A DNA stretch of 23,456 bases from Chara braunii (GCA_003427395.1 BFEA01000124.1:2521981-2545436), one strand, 5' to 3'; counted from the stretch's first letter, positions 1 to 9,275 are shown. Translations and numbers: made by a program. The notes: a model not told the origin generated them from the letters alone.

Positions 1-26
1 AGGTATATGACATTATGCGCTTGTTT

Positions 27-341
27 CTACTCCAACACACAGACTGCAGTCATTTGTTGAAGGTGAGAGGCAATTGAGGCTGAGGAGGATCTGATGAGGG
101 CAGTTCCCAGGCCCATTGCTCCATCCTTCACCGCCCAGCTAGTCATCTCCCATTCATCATCAGTTAATTGCGTTTCCAGTCTCCAGAGTGTGCGAGTAGC
201 ATCTTCCGTGTCATCTCGAAACCAGGTTCCGGTCAGATATCTCTGTTGACTCGAAATCTGGGTCCACTCTTGCGGTATTGCCAAAAGGACATTGTGTAGA
301 TTATGTCTCCATGCTCTGAGTCCATACAGAACATGTTGCAT
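27..341 (-). pseudogene. possible retroelement-derived reading-frame fragment
   Basis: A 104-codon open frame that also stays open about 22 codons upstream of its first ATG, to a stop near 408, so the ATG at 341 is not a secure start. The composition is protein-like and not repetitive. Near the C-terminus the pattern AMGLGTALIRSSSASIASHL recalls the GLGLRSA...A...AS segment that often follows the reverse transcriptase domain of non-LTR elements and RT-like proteins. No catalytic motif (for example a YADD box) is visible and no neighbouring frame extends it. It may be an exon or relic of a larger element lying to either side. Identification is weak. Confidence 0.25.
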
Positions 342-710
342 GTGGTCTTCTCCTTTCCATGTTTTGTTAGTTTCATTTCGGGGCCAGATGTTACCGCCTT
401 TTGCTGTTATTTCTGCCTTTTCGAACTACAGCCATTTTTTCGTTGCCCATTCGTGTTTTTTTTTGCCCTTTCGAAATCAAAAGGTGATATAAACGTACTT
501 GCCCCTTTCTTTTTTTTTTTTTTTTTTTGTGGGACAAAAGGCTCCAATCTATTCGTGGGGAGCAGCACGTGTTCGGCTCGGAACCGGACCTAGCATCCCA
601 TATAAGGATACGCAGGTATTAAAGCACTGGGGCCATTACCCGGCTTCAGGTGAGAAAACTCTTGAGAAAACTCTGAGATCAACTTGCACCAAGTACTACT
701 GAAACAGCCT
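342..710. other. non-coding, T-rich stretch
   Basis: No gene is supported here. The stretch is T-rich and holds a pure T run at 510-528. The short plus-strand open frames across it are phenylalanine runs produced by the T tracts. Confidence 0.6.
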
Positions 711-787
711 CGAAGGGGGTAGGCTAATGCTACCCTGCTTGAACGTAAAAGTTAAAACGCATGGGTAGCATTAGCCTACCCCCTTCG
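711..787. repeat. perfect 25-bp inverted repeat (hairpin)
   Basis: The arm at 711-735 and the arm at 763-787 are exact reverse complements over all 25 bases (core GTAGGCTAATGCTACCC), separated by a 27-base loop rich in A and T. Such a foldback could be a small MITE-like element or a precursor of small RNA. No target-site duplication is evident at its edges. Confidence 0.85.
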
Positions 788-1609
788 CGGCTGAATTTAT
801 GACATGTCGGCCACCCTGATTTGTTCTGTTGCCGACGTTCCGTTCACTGCTGGCTGTCGATGCCAAAATAAATGCTTGGGTACCCGTGACAGCCTTGTGT
901 TGGGACTTGTGTCGGGGAGTTTTCGATACCCGGGACCGGAGTACTTACGTTTGATGTTGTCAATTGATCGTCTGATGCTTAAACCACCAGTACTTGGCCC
1001 AGCTATCGGCCGCGGGAAAAAAAAAAAAAAATGGAGTCTAGTCGGATGAATTTGGGCGCTCCTGTAGTAGCCCGTATGTTTCCTAAAATCGTGGTGCGAT
1101 AACGGGCACGATTCTATGACGTACTGGTGGTTTAACAATTCGGCGTAATTCTTGACTAGGAGTTGTTTTAGTTTTGTGGTGGGGTTTTACTGCTTATGCT
1201 TATTTACCTGCTTGGTTGAAATTAACATGTAAGGTTTGTTTCGTTGGTTTTGTTGTATTAGGTGTCGAGTTTATTGAGGAGATGCTGCTTTAGACTTCGG
1301 GGATTAGGGGGGTTTGGATTTTGGCCTTCTTCTGTGGCCTGTTAGATTCCCGATCATTTGGAATTGGTAGTTTTGACTTCGTTTGTGGGGAGGGTGTACG
1401 TAGGGAGGTTGTAGATGGGAGTAGAGGTTGGTTTTCTTGGCAGAGCTGGTGCCGCGTTTGGGCAACGAGTGTGAAGACTCTGCACGCAGGGACGGGGCTC
1501 TGAGCTCCAGGTGGGCCGGGACAACCCTGGTGTCCTTGTTATTTGACTATTTTGATGATGCAATTTGCCTTGGGCACTGGGCCCTGTTAATAAAAGTGCA
1601 ATGTCGGGG

Positions 1610-1610
<1 letters not shown>
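788..1610. other. non-coding region
   Basis: No supported gene. There is an A run at about 1017-1031. The rest is unique-looking sequence, G- and T-rich on the plus strand from about 1140 to 1400. Open frames up to 113 codons on the minus strand run through the homopolymer and have no recognisable domain. Confidence 0.5.
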
Positions 1611-1647
<37 letters not shown>

Positions 1648-1661
1648 NTTTTTTTTTTTTT
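1611..1661. repeat. (AAC)n microsatellite joined through an N to poly-T
   Basis: About twelve AAC repeats (1611-1647) end at a single N (1648), followed by 13 T. An abrupt change of repeat type across one N suggests a collapsed or imperfectly closed assembly gap rather than a natural compound repeat. Confidence 0.85.
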
Positions 1662-2614
1662 CCGCTGTGACCTTCCCCAGGGGCCTGGACCCATTAGCGA
1701 AGTATTCTACCACTCCATTCAGGATTTCGATCACGTGTGGCCTCGAGTGACGCACGGCCGTTGAATAGATCGGATCTCGACGGCCTGGTAGTTTTCGAGC
1801 GGGGACTCTAAAGATGCCCACCTCCCGTCCAATGAGATGCGTCAAAAAACAAATAAAAAAACAAAATTGGACATTATAGCTCGTGGCTTTGCGTGGGCGG
1901 GAAGTCTGGATTTTATGGACTTGAAACGGGGCCGGGGGGGTCGATTTGACTTTTTTTTTTTTTTTGGCTCTGAGAAATCGAACTTGAAATGTGAAATTCA
2001 GATATTGTGGTGGATCTGACAGGAAGGGAGGGATGGCCTGTTAGAGGCATCATGAGATACATGGTGATGAATGTATCCCTATACGCGTTACTTGTTCATC
2101 CTCGTGGCTGTGTTCGTGGACACATTTGATTGCCACGGTACATCACTATGAAGACTTACGTGGAGGAGATCGTACCAACCCATGAAATCAGGTGCACGGC
2201 TGTTCTTCTTTGTTTTATGTGCCATTTCAATTCATTTTAAATCAGAAAAGGATCCATTCATGCAAATAAAAATTCACTTTGCCTTTTCCAGAAAACCATA
2301 AAATTGTGTCACACATCGTAGAATACTTCGCTAGTGGGTCCATGCACGGCCGGGCCACCCGCGAAAACACGGTAGCCTAGATAGGAATGGAATAAAAATG
2401 ATCGAAAATCTTTCTTTTTTAACAAAGCTACATTTCTTCTGTCTAATTCACCTTTCCTCTGCTTGTTTTTTTTTTTTTTTTTTTTCCTGACAGCAGCCTT
2501 TCCGTGCAGGTTGACCGAAACTCGCTCGTGGTAATCGGGACCTGACCCGGCTGGCAGCATCACATCACAGTCCCTGCTGGGATCCCAACGCATAATACAC
2601 ATACGGTCAAGTAC
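1662..2614. other. non-coding region with T tracts
   Basis: No gene supported. T runs at about 1951-1965 and 2466-2485, and AT-rich sequence around 2220-2300. Short open frames show no conserved motifs. Confidence 0.5.
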
Positions 2615-2723
2615 TACAGTCTTCTCCCGAATACAGCGCACAGTCATTATAGCTGAATTTGGGCTATTTTTCAGTCTAAATTCAGCTATAATAACCGTTC
2701 GTTGTATTCGGGGGAAGACTGTA
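2615..2723. repeat. imperfect 46-bp inverted repeat
   Basis: The arm at 2615-2660 and the arm at 2678-2723 pair at 41 of 46 positions, counted by eye. The outer ends are TACAGTCTTC and GAAGACTGTA and the loop is 17 bases. This is a foldback element or structured RNA candidate. The few mismatches cluster in the middle of the arms, so the ends are the best conserved part, as expected for a terminal-inverted-repeat element. Confidence 0.8.
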
Positions 2724-2724
2724 G

Positions 2725-2800
2725 GTGGATGGATGGTTTTTCAAAAAAAGTGGATGGATGGATGGAAACTGAAACTGGATGGAAAAGTGGATGCAAATCA
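2725..2800. repeat. (GGAT)n minisatellite
   Basis: GGATGGAT runs at 2725-2737 and about 2750-2766, then looser GGAT/GGAAA repeats to about 2800. It adjoins the hairpin to the left and grades into the ACCTGG-type minisatellite to the right. Confidence 0.65.
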
Positions 2801-2839
2801 TGAGCCTGGACGGAAACAGAACTCTCGGTGAAATAATGG

Positions 2840-3200
2840 CACAAACCTGGAAAGAACCTGGAAAAAACCAAACTGAAACAGACCAGGATTAAAAAAAAAA
2901 AAAAAAAAAAGGGAAACTGCGTCGGAGTCACAAAAACGAATAATAATTGCAGTATGGGCCAAGATACAGTTTGCAATTGCAGTTCGGGCAATGTATACAA
3001 CCCACCTTTCTGGCCAGGTCGGGTGCCCCAAGTGCAATTGCAAACTGTACCTTGCCCCATAGTGCCATTCTAACCCCTTTTTTTGTTGTTTTGTGACTCT
3101 ACTGAAGTTACCCCTAAAAAAAAAAACTGCAACAAATCTGGTTGACCTGGAGCAAACCAATTTTTTTTTTCTTCTGAAAAACAGATCTGGAACAAACCTG
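2840..3200. repeat. left part of an ACCTGGAACAAA minisatellite
   Basis: Scattered units of the type AACCTGG, CAAACTGAAAC and GAACAAACCTG occur from about 2840 and again from about 3125 to 3200. They match the denser array beginning at 4640. The array is interrupted by an A run (2890-2910), an inverted repeat (2946-3068) and then by the solo LTR, so both flanks look like one array split by insertions. Confidence 0.55.
2946..3068. repeat. imperfect 36-bp inverted repeat
   Basis: The arm at 2946-2981 and the arm at 3033-3068 pair at 32 of 36 positions, with a 16-base perfect inner core (ACAGTTTGCAATTGCA and its complement). The loop is about 51 bases. It is probably a small foldback element inserted in the minisatellite. 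Confidence 0.75.
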
Positions 3201-3318
3201 TGTGAGGCTTGAGCCCGCGCAAAGGCCCTTCACGGGGACGCAAACATTCTGTGCTCAGGCCCCCAGCAAGCCCCATACTGCCCTAAGTGAAGGCGGGCCG
3301 ACATATCCACGTGAGGCC

Positions 3319-3619
3319 TAGGCTACCAGCCGGGCCGCCTGGGTCCCCGGTGGCCGGGCAGCCCGTGCAAGGACCAGGGAAGGCCCCAGCCAAAAAAAAA
3401 AACAAAGGAAATCCAAAAATTCCCAAAAAAAACTATGTTATGCAGAAAAATAAACTGAACAACGTTTGCCTCAGAGTCACATCGAAATTCTTCACCGAAT
3501 TTACAACAAAAAATAAAACATTTTAAAATATTTATTTTATTTTTATTATTTTTATTATTTTTATTATTTTTGGCCCGGCCGGGCAAGTGACCCCGGGCCA
3601 CTCTGGTAGCCTAGCTACG
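3319..3619. mobile_element. MITE-like element nested in the solo LTR
   Basis: Ends carry the inverted repeat TAGGCTACCAG (3319-3329) and CTGGTAGCCTA (3603-3613), and GC-rich subterminal sequences (CCGGGCC-type) are also loosely inverted. The interior is A/T-rich with TTTATTATT repeats and codes for nothing. GTGAGGCCTA occurs at 3311-3320 and at 3620-3629. Removing one copy plus the intervening DNA restores continuity with the related LTR, which supports a 9-10 bp target duplication as in Mutator-like elements. Exact ends are uncertain by a few bases because the duplication overlaps the terminal repeat. Confidence 0.6.
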
Positions 3620-4290
3620 GTGAGGCCTATTTCCGACAATTTTTCGTATGTGGGGTATCAGACAGTCGCAGCACGCCAGTTGGTTACAGAGCAACGTGAC
3701 CCTTCTCTGGCTCCTTCCAGAAGCAACAGCTGCGCTGTACAGTTGAGCCAGGGCTCAGGTGGTGGTCGCGCCCTGGGCACACGCAGTGAGAGGTCGACAC
3801 ATCACGTAGAGGTTGCGGACCAATCAGAAAGCAGCTCCTGCGTCACAGACATGCCGCCAGTCAACGAGATTGCACCGAACACTTGGAGTGGGATACTTGG
3901 ACGTGCCTAACTGCACGAGGCCCAGGCCAGTATCTGAAACTGGGCCCGGGCGCAGACACTTGGGCCCAACCGGAAGCTACTGGGCCCCCACACGCCAGGC
4001 CCAGAGCAGGCTGAAGCCAGGATAACTTTCCATAAAAGGAAACTGAGCGCCCAGGGGCTCAGCATTCTGGCCTGGGCAGGCAATGCGGCCACGATGCTGC
4101 TTCGCTGTGCTATGCAGGCAGGCTGGGGCGCATGAGGGCGCTTAGAGGTGAGAGATGGCGCTGCGGTGGCAGCAGGCGCACAGCGGCCATAACCGGGCTG
4201 CGCGTGCGGTGGCAGGTGATCGCGATGGTGGTCTTCGGGTAGGAGGCGCATGCAAAGGGGAGACAGGGGGTGACGAAGAGAGGTGTGAGA

Positions 4291-4300
4291 CACATACCTG
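4291..4300 (-). promoter_or_regulatory. conserved potential 5' splice site in the LTR (antisense)
   Basis: On the minus strand this reads CAG|GTATGTG, a good match to a 5' splice site consensus. The same ten bases recur in both LTRs of the full element (16691-16700 and 23199-23208). Whether it is used is unknown. Confidence 0.3.
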
Positions 4301-4639
4301 GTGTATGCTGGCGGTCTGCGTTGGTGATCACGTCACGTACATTGGTCTTCAACTTCGATGTGCTACTACTGCATGAACATAGATAGGCTACGTAGGCTGA
4401 GTAGCGTAAAAGCTAGGCGCTGGGCGCCAGACAGTGGGAGCGACATTGGATACTATGTTGGTGTGGCCAGATATCATCGGCATCGACATTCGAGTTCATT
4501 GTATTGCGCTCTTATTTGGTTGGTAGCTTGGTGCCTTGTGCTCTCGGCTTGGTACATCATGACTATCTGGATTCTGGACTGCAGCGTGATTTTGAAATTG
4601 GGATTTCTGTCTCTATCGCTCTCACTCATATTCCTTGCA

Positions 4640-5070
4640 CCTGCTTGCCCCAGAACAAACAAACCTGAAGGCTGAAACAGACCTGGGACAAACCAACCTG
4701 AAACAAACAAACCTGGAATAAACCCGGAACAAACCTCGAACAACCTCGAACAACCCTAGAACAAAGCTAGAACAAACCCTAGAACAAACCTGGAACAACC
4801 CTAGAACAAACCTAGAACAAACCTGGAACAACCTAGAACAAACCTAGAACAAACCCTAGAACAAACCCTAGAACAAACCTGGAACAACCCTAGAACAAAC
4901 CTAGAACAAACCTGGAACAACCCTAGAACAACCCTAGAACAAACAAACCTACAACCAAACCTAGAACAAACCTAGAACAAACCTAGAGCAACCCTAGAAC
5001 AAACCTGGAACAACACTAGAACAAACCTAGAACAAACCTAGGACAAACCTAGAACAAAGCTGGACCACTC
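4640..5070. repeat. AACAAACCTAGA minisatellite
   Basis: Dozens of 10-12 bp units of the forms ACAAACCTGGA, ACAAACCTAGA, ACAAACCCTAGA and ACAACCCTAGA. Units are variably 10, 11 or 12 bases through loss or gain of one C or A. The order of variants is irregular, with some higher-order repetition (for example blocks at 4861-4920). The minus-strand frames over it are repeats of FVLGLFQVCSR and are not a gene. Confidence 0.9.
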
Positions 5071-5690
5071 AGCTCTTCAAATTTTAAACTGATAATCAAT
5101 AAATTATTAAATTTGAATAAAATAACACCAGTGATCGATCATTCAGTTGTACTTTTTCGTCCCTTTTTCATCATCATGAAATGACATCAACCAAGTAGGA
5201 AATTACAAGACTTCCCTGGCTCCATCCACTGCACCTAGACACATTCCACACACGTAGGCACTTTCCGAAACTGTGTGCGGGAAAAAAAAAAAAAAAAAAC
5301 AGAAAAAACTTTAAAAAAGTAGATTCCAATTCCAGTACTTTACTATCCAAAAAAAATAAAAATAAAATAAAATAAATCAGAAAGTCAAAACACATAGAGA
5401 TCCCAATCCCAGGACTACTGTACTTTATTGTTCAATCCTATGAGATCCTCTCTTTCCTCCCCCCCCCACCTCCCCCCTCCAAAAAAAAAGGAAAAGGGAA
5501 AAAAAAGTCCAACCCTAATCCAACCCTATAATATTCACAAATGCTTTGCGGAAATATATTTTATGGGATGAGGTCGCGTTGCAAGAATTTGCGACACACA
5601 GTGAAGATGATCCACTTGTCAGCCTGCCACGTCATCATCATGCGATCGACCGACAGCAGGATGCACCATGTAGACACACACCAACTCGAG
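5071..5690. other. AT-rich non-coding region
   Basis: No gene supported. It contains A-rich tracts at about 5281-5300, 5345-5375 and 5481-5505 and a C-rich stretch near 5460-5478. Open frames here are low-complexity. Confidence 0.5.
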
Positions 5691-5821
5691 TCGAGTCGAG
5701 TCGCGTTGAGTCGTGTCGAGTCCAGTCGAGTCGCGTTGAGTCGTGTCGAGTCGAGTCGAGTCGCATTGAGTCGTGTCGAGTCGAGTCGAGTCGCGTTGAG
5801 TCGTGTCGAGTCGAGTCGAGT
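5687..5821. repeat. GAGTC pentamer array with 30-bp higher-order unit
   Basis: The array is built of the pentamer TCGAG and variants, ordered as four consecutive 30-base units (5701-5730, 5731-5760, 5761-5790, 5791-5820), each of the type TCGCGTTGAGTCGTGTCGAG plus TCSAGTCGAG. Differences between units are single substitutions. Because 30 is divisible by three, several frames on both strands stay open, giving artefactual Arg-Val-Glu-Ser-Ser or Thr-Arg-Leu-Asp-Ser repeats. Confidence 0.95.
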
Positions 5822-6055
5822 GAAGGCCTGTTGACATGTCCATATCACATCATCTGACACATCAATTCGAAATTTTGGAATCGTACAGAACGCAACCGAA
5901 TGAAGTAGCAGACACCATTCAACTCGTCAGAGTGCATTCCCCCATATCTCTCCGTCGATCTCTTTGCAGGAGCTCTAACTGATGACGTCAACATCAAACA
6001 CCATAGCTATATAATACATCCCCTCCATCACAAGAGGACAAGACCTTGACGGCAT
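5822..6055. other. non-coding region upstream of the CCT tract
   Basis: Unique sequence with no gene of its own. It contains the TGACGTCA/TATA pair described separately. Confidence 0.5.
5983..6016 (+). promoter_or_regulatory. possible promoter: TGACGTCA box and TATATAA box
   Basis: A palindromic TGACGTCA (ACGT-core bZIP/CRE type) at 5983-5990 lies about 18 bases upstream of CTATATAATA (6007-6016), which resembles a TATA box. A transcript start would be expected near 6040, ahead of an ATG at 6078. The open frame there (6078-6551, 157 codons) is almost wholly Ser/Pro encoded by CCT repeats and is not convincing, so the pair may be chance. Confidence 0.3.
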
Positions 6056-6148
6056 TTGCAACATCCATTGCATTTTAATGAATGCAATCTACCTCCTCAC
6101 CTCTCTCCACTTTTTACCGGAATACCAACACGTCAATTGCACGACACT

Positions 6149-6530
6149 GCACTCCTCCTCCTCCTCCTCCTCATTCCCCTCTTTCCCCTCCTCCTCCTCC
6201 TCGTTGCCACAGTGTCTCCTCTTTTCCTCCTTGTTGCCACCGACCACACTGCATACTCCTCTTCCTCCCCCTCTTCCTCCTCCTCCCCCTCCTCTTCCTC
6301 CTCCTCCCCCTCCTCCCCCCCCCCCTCCTCTTCTCCTCTCCTCCTCTCCTCTCCCTCCTCCCCGTCTTCTACTCCTTGTCCGATCTTTGATATATCCGGA
6401 CGAGACTTCCTCCTCCTCCCCATCCTCTTCCTCCCCCTCCTCCTCCCCATCCTCTTCCTCCCCCTCCTCCTCCCCATCTTCTACTCCTTGTCCGGCCTTT
6501 GATATATCCAGCAGACGAGACTTATCCTCC
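6149..6530. repeat. CCT/CTTCCTCC-rich tract with a duplicated unit
   Basis: Strongly strand-asymmetric pyrimidine tract of (CCT)n, (CTCCTC)n and CCCC runs. A unit beginning TCTTCTACTCCTTGTCCG and running through TTTGATATATCC and CGAGACTT occurs at about 6365-6410 and again at about 6476-6523, separated by CCTCTTCCTCC-type repeats that are themselves duplicated. All three plus frames and several minus frames are open. I do not call any as a gene. Confidence 0.85.
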
Positions 6531-6559
6531 AAACAGTTAATAACAAGATAAGTAGAAAT

Positions 6560-7250
6560 GTTAACTCCATCATTTTATTCCACTGGAGGTTCAGTGGAGG
6601 CTTTGCGAAGGCCTGGTGGGGCGCCTGTACAGAAATTTTGCCCAGTCATCATCCCCTCCAGCAGCTCAGGACTATGCTCCAGCGCCCGTCCATTCATCGA
6701 AGAGCTCCCACTGAAATATGCACCAGTGGTCCCCACCTCCTCCTCTCTTCCCTCTTCCCCTAGCCTTCGCCCACTTCACCTTCATTCTCTAGTTGCCACC
6801 ATAACTCTGAGTTCTGGATGGATGGACGAAGGACCGCTCCTCCCCCTCCTGCTTCTCCCCCTCTCCCTCTTTCTCCTGCCCGCCTCCTCGACATCCTCTT
6901 CCTCCTCTTGTTGAGCAGGATAAGACAAGATTACACATCAATCATCGATGTCAATCCCCACAGTTGCTTGTGAAAGACGACACCTCGCATTTTAATGATT
7001 TTTTCCTTTCGTGTCATTTTGCGTCTTTTTGCGTCCTTTTGCGTGCCGCCCCCTCTGTTGAGAAATCTGCCCTCGCAACTGTCACTGCAGCTTCTTTTTT
7101 ATTTTTTTTATTTTTTTTCCACTGCAGCTTCTTGATCTCTCTCCTTTTCTTTTTCTTTTTTTTTTTTGCAGAATTTCATGATCTCATTCCCAGCAATTGC
7201 CAGAAACACATCCCACTCAGTGGTGAAGACTCGGTGTTTAGGGTTTGGTG
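6560..7250. other. non-coding region, pyrimidine-rich
   Basis: No gene supported. CTCC-rich around 6740-6910 and T-rich around 7090-7170. The 118-codon plus frame at 6558-6914 ends in a Leu/Ser-rich low-complexity tail and has no domain I recognise. Confidence 0.45.
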
Positions 7251-8130
7251 AAGCCTCAATGAAACCACACTGCAGCCTTGGTGAACGCTCGGGGAGCCTA
7301 GGCAGTGAAGCCTGGCTGAACGCTCGCTGAAGTGCTCAGTGAAGGCTCGGTGTACGTTCGATCAAGGCTCAAAGAACAGACTCGCTGACGCTTGGTGAGG
7401 CTCGCTGCAGCCTCGGTAAAAAGCCTCGGTGAAGGCTTGGTGAAGACTCCGTGAGGGACTCGTTCTCGTCATGGCATGGTGAAAGACGTCAACAATGACA
7501 TCGGCAGCAATTCCACGTGGAAATGCTCAGGTTCGGGAAGCCCAGGCACTGAAGGCTCGGAGAAACTCCGTGGAAGCTCGATGAAGGCTCAGTGAACGCT
7601 CGGTGAACGCTCCGTGAAGCCTCGGTGAAGGCGCGATGCAGTCTTGATGCTCAGAGAAGCCTCGGTGAAGCCTCGGCGAAGACTTGGCGAAGGGTTGGTG
7701 AAGACTCGGCGAGGGACTTGTTCTCGTCACGGAATGGTGAAAAAAAGTCAACGACGACGTTGGGCACCACTTGCACGTGCATACACCAACCTGCGTCACG
7801 TCTTCATGTAACCGCGCCAGACCCCGTCATGCAGTACACACCACTTTGCCCACTCGCTGGAGGTTCGATGGAGGCTCGGTGAAGACTCGGTGAAGGCTCC
7901 GTGAAGGCTCGGTCAAGACTCGGTGAGGGACTTGTTCTCGTCACGGCATGGTGAAAAAAAGTCAACGACGACGTTGGGCACCACTTGCATGTGCATACAC
8001 CAACCTGCGTCACGTCATCATGTAACCGCGGCAGACCCCGTCATGCAGTACACACCACTTTGCCCACTCGCTGGAGGTTCGATGGAGGCTCGGTGAAGGC
8101 TCCGTGAAGGCTCCGTGAAGGCCCAGTGTG
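7251..8130. repeat. GGTGAAGGCTC minisatellite with a 214-bp tandem duplication
   Basis: Units of the form CGGTGAAGGCTCGGTGAAGACT alternate throughout. Superimposed is a longer repeat: the block beginning near GAGGGACTTGTTCTCGTCAC and running through GTCAACGACGACGTTGGGCA, CCAACCTGCGTCACGTC and TTTGCCCACTCGCTGGAGG occurs twice with a 214-base period (GTCAACGACG at 7747 and 7961). Decayed copies of its first part occur at about 7450 and 8120. Open frames on both strands, including the 177-codon minus frame at 8010-8543, follow the repeat and carry no domain. Confidence 0.85.
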
Positions 8131-8139
8131 GCACTTGTA

Positions 8140-9060
8140 CTTGCCATGGCTTGGTCAAGCAAAGCCCACGACGACGGACATTCCGATCCGATCTGCGACG
8201 GTTCATCATGCATAAAAATGACACGCCCAGTCAATCTGCGTAACACCGCCTCGCACGATGTCCAGGCTTCCTCTCCTCTCTCAAATGGCGCCGCCTCCAC
8301 CTCCCCTCGTCCTTTATTCTTCGCAGGCACTTGAAAGAGTCCTTGCGCTGGCAGACTGGCAGTTGAGTCAAAATACTTCAGAAAGAAATGCACACCTCCC
8401 ATCCATTGGGAACTGCAGCAGCAATGCTTTGCTGCTGAGTCAGCAATGTTTTGCTGCGGCTGCTGCTGCTGCTGCTGAGTCGGATTTTGGGATGGTGACA
8501 ACCTCCAGTCTGATAGGAGATCCCAACCTCCGCTGTGCATCAAACCCGTCTGTTGTCGTTTTTTTACGTTTTATTAAAAAATAATAATTGAATCCGTCTT
8601 CTTCCTCGTGTTCCTCTCGCTAAACATCCCAGAGGCAAAAATATCACCTCACGTTGTGTCCCGTCGCTCCATGGCGTGATGGTCAACGCTGCACCTTTTG
8701 CTCGTTTTTTCCCCATTAAAAAAAAACAAAAAACAAATGTTACAATAAACTATTAAACTTTACAACGAAAATTGAATGAATGAATACCGTACACAAACTC
8801 GGCATCGTTCATTCTGCATTCAGAAGCTGTCTTCCTTTTCCCCGTTTTTTCCCCTTGATTCCTGTCGCAATATCCTATCAGTCAATTTAATATTTTATTA
8901 TCGAACAAACAATCATCGAATCACGCCCGCTCGGATCAGCTCGACTTTTCTCACCAAGCCTCCGCCGAGCCTCCACCGAACGCCTGTCCCCTCCACAGCT
9001 GATGCTGCGAAACTCATCTTTCCTTCCTGGCATCCCCTCGCAAATCAAACTTGCTCAGAA
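8140..9060. other. non-coding region
   Basis: No gene supported. A CAG/CTG-rich stretch at about 8410-8482 includes a (CTG) run near 8460-8477. Further right it is AT-rich (8570-8590, 8715-8770), then CT-rich. Confidence 0.5.
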
Positions 9061-9069
9061 TCCTGAGAG

Positions 9070-9135
9070 CATTAAAAGAAGAAGAAGAAGAAGAAAACAA
9101 AGAAGACGAAGAAGAAGCAGCAGCAGCAGCAGCAG
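9070..9135. repeat. (GAA)n and (CAG)n triplet tracts
   Basis: GAAGAAGAAG repeats from about 9077, an interrupted GAA/GAC tract, then CAGCAGCAG at about 9117-9134. A second short CAG run lies at about 9240-9251. Confidence 0.8.
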
Positions 9136-9275
9136 ACAAAGAAAAACAGCGTCGAAAATAAAACCTATTCTGATGAACAAATGTACATAGACGGCAACAC
9201 CATCCAGGTACGATCATGCTTTCGCTCTTCACTTCGCAGAAGCAGCAGCAGCAAGACACCATGGTGACCATCAAG

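Larger units (their letters stand above)
3201..4639 (+). mobile_element. diverged solo LTR of the same family as the 16-23 kb retrotransposon
   Basis: The segment follows the LTR at 16024-17025 in order. It begins TGTGAGG (TGCGAGG in the other), then has CCCTAAGTGAAGGCGGGCC, ACGCCAGTTGGTT, TTCCATAAAAGGAAACT, GGTCTTCGGGT, ACACATACCTGGT, a CTATCTGGATTCTGGAC-type segment, and ends TTCCTTGCA. No primer binding site or internal region follows, so it is a solo LTR. Flanking bases CCTG (3197-3200) and CCTG (4640-4643) could be a target duplication, but this motif recurs in the host array. Without the nested insertion the length is about 1.13 kb, close to the 1,002 bp of the intact LTR. Short open frames inside it are not genes. 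Confidence 0.75.

Noticed and set aside
4640-5070. Interstitial telomere
   Set aside because: Units are 10-12 bases with an ACA insertion and no run of exact CCCTAAA; kept only as a speculative resemblance.
5541-5860. Arg-Val-Glu-Ser-Ser repeat protein
   Set aside because: The 30-bp unit keeps several frames open on both strands; nothing supports translation.
6056-6551. Long Ser/Pro/Leu-rich or Glu/Gly-rich frames on both strands
   Set aside because: They are open because the CCT tract lacks stop codons in most frames; no non-repetitive domain is present.
7251-8130. CRISPR-like alternation of repeats and spacers
   Set aside because: Repeats are short, variable and directly tandem, spacers are themselves repeated, and the DNA is eukaryotic.
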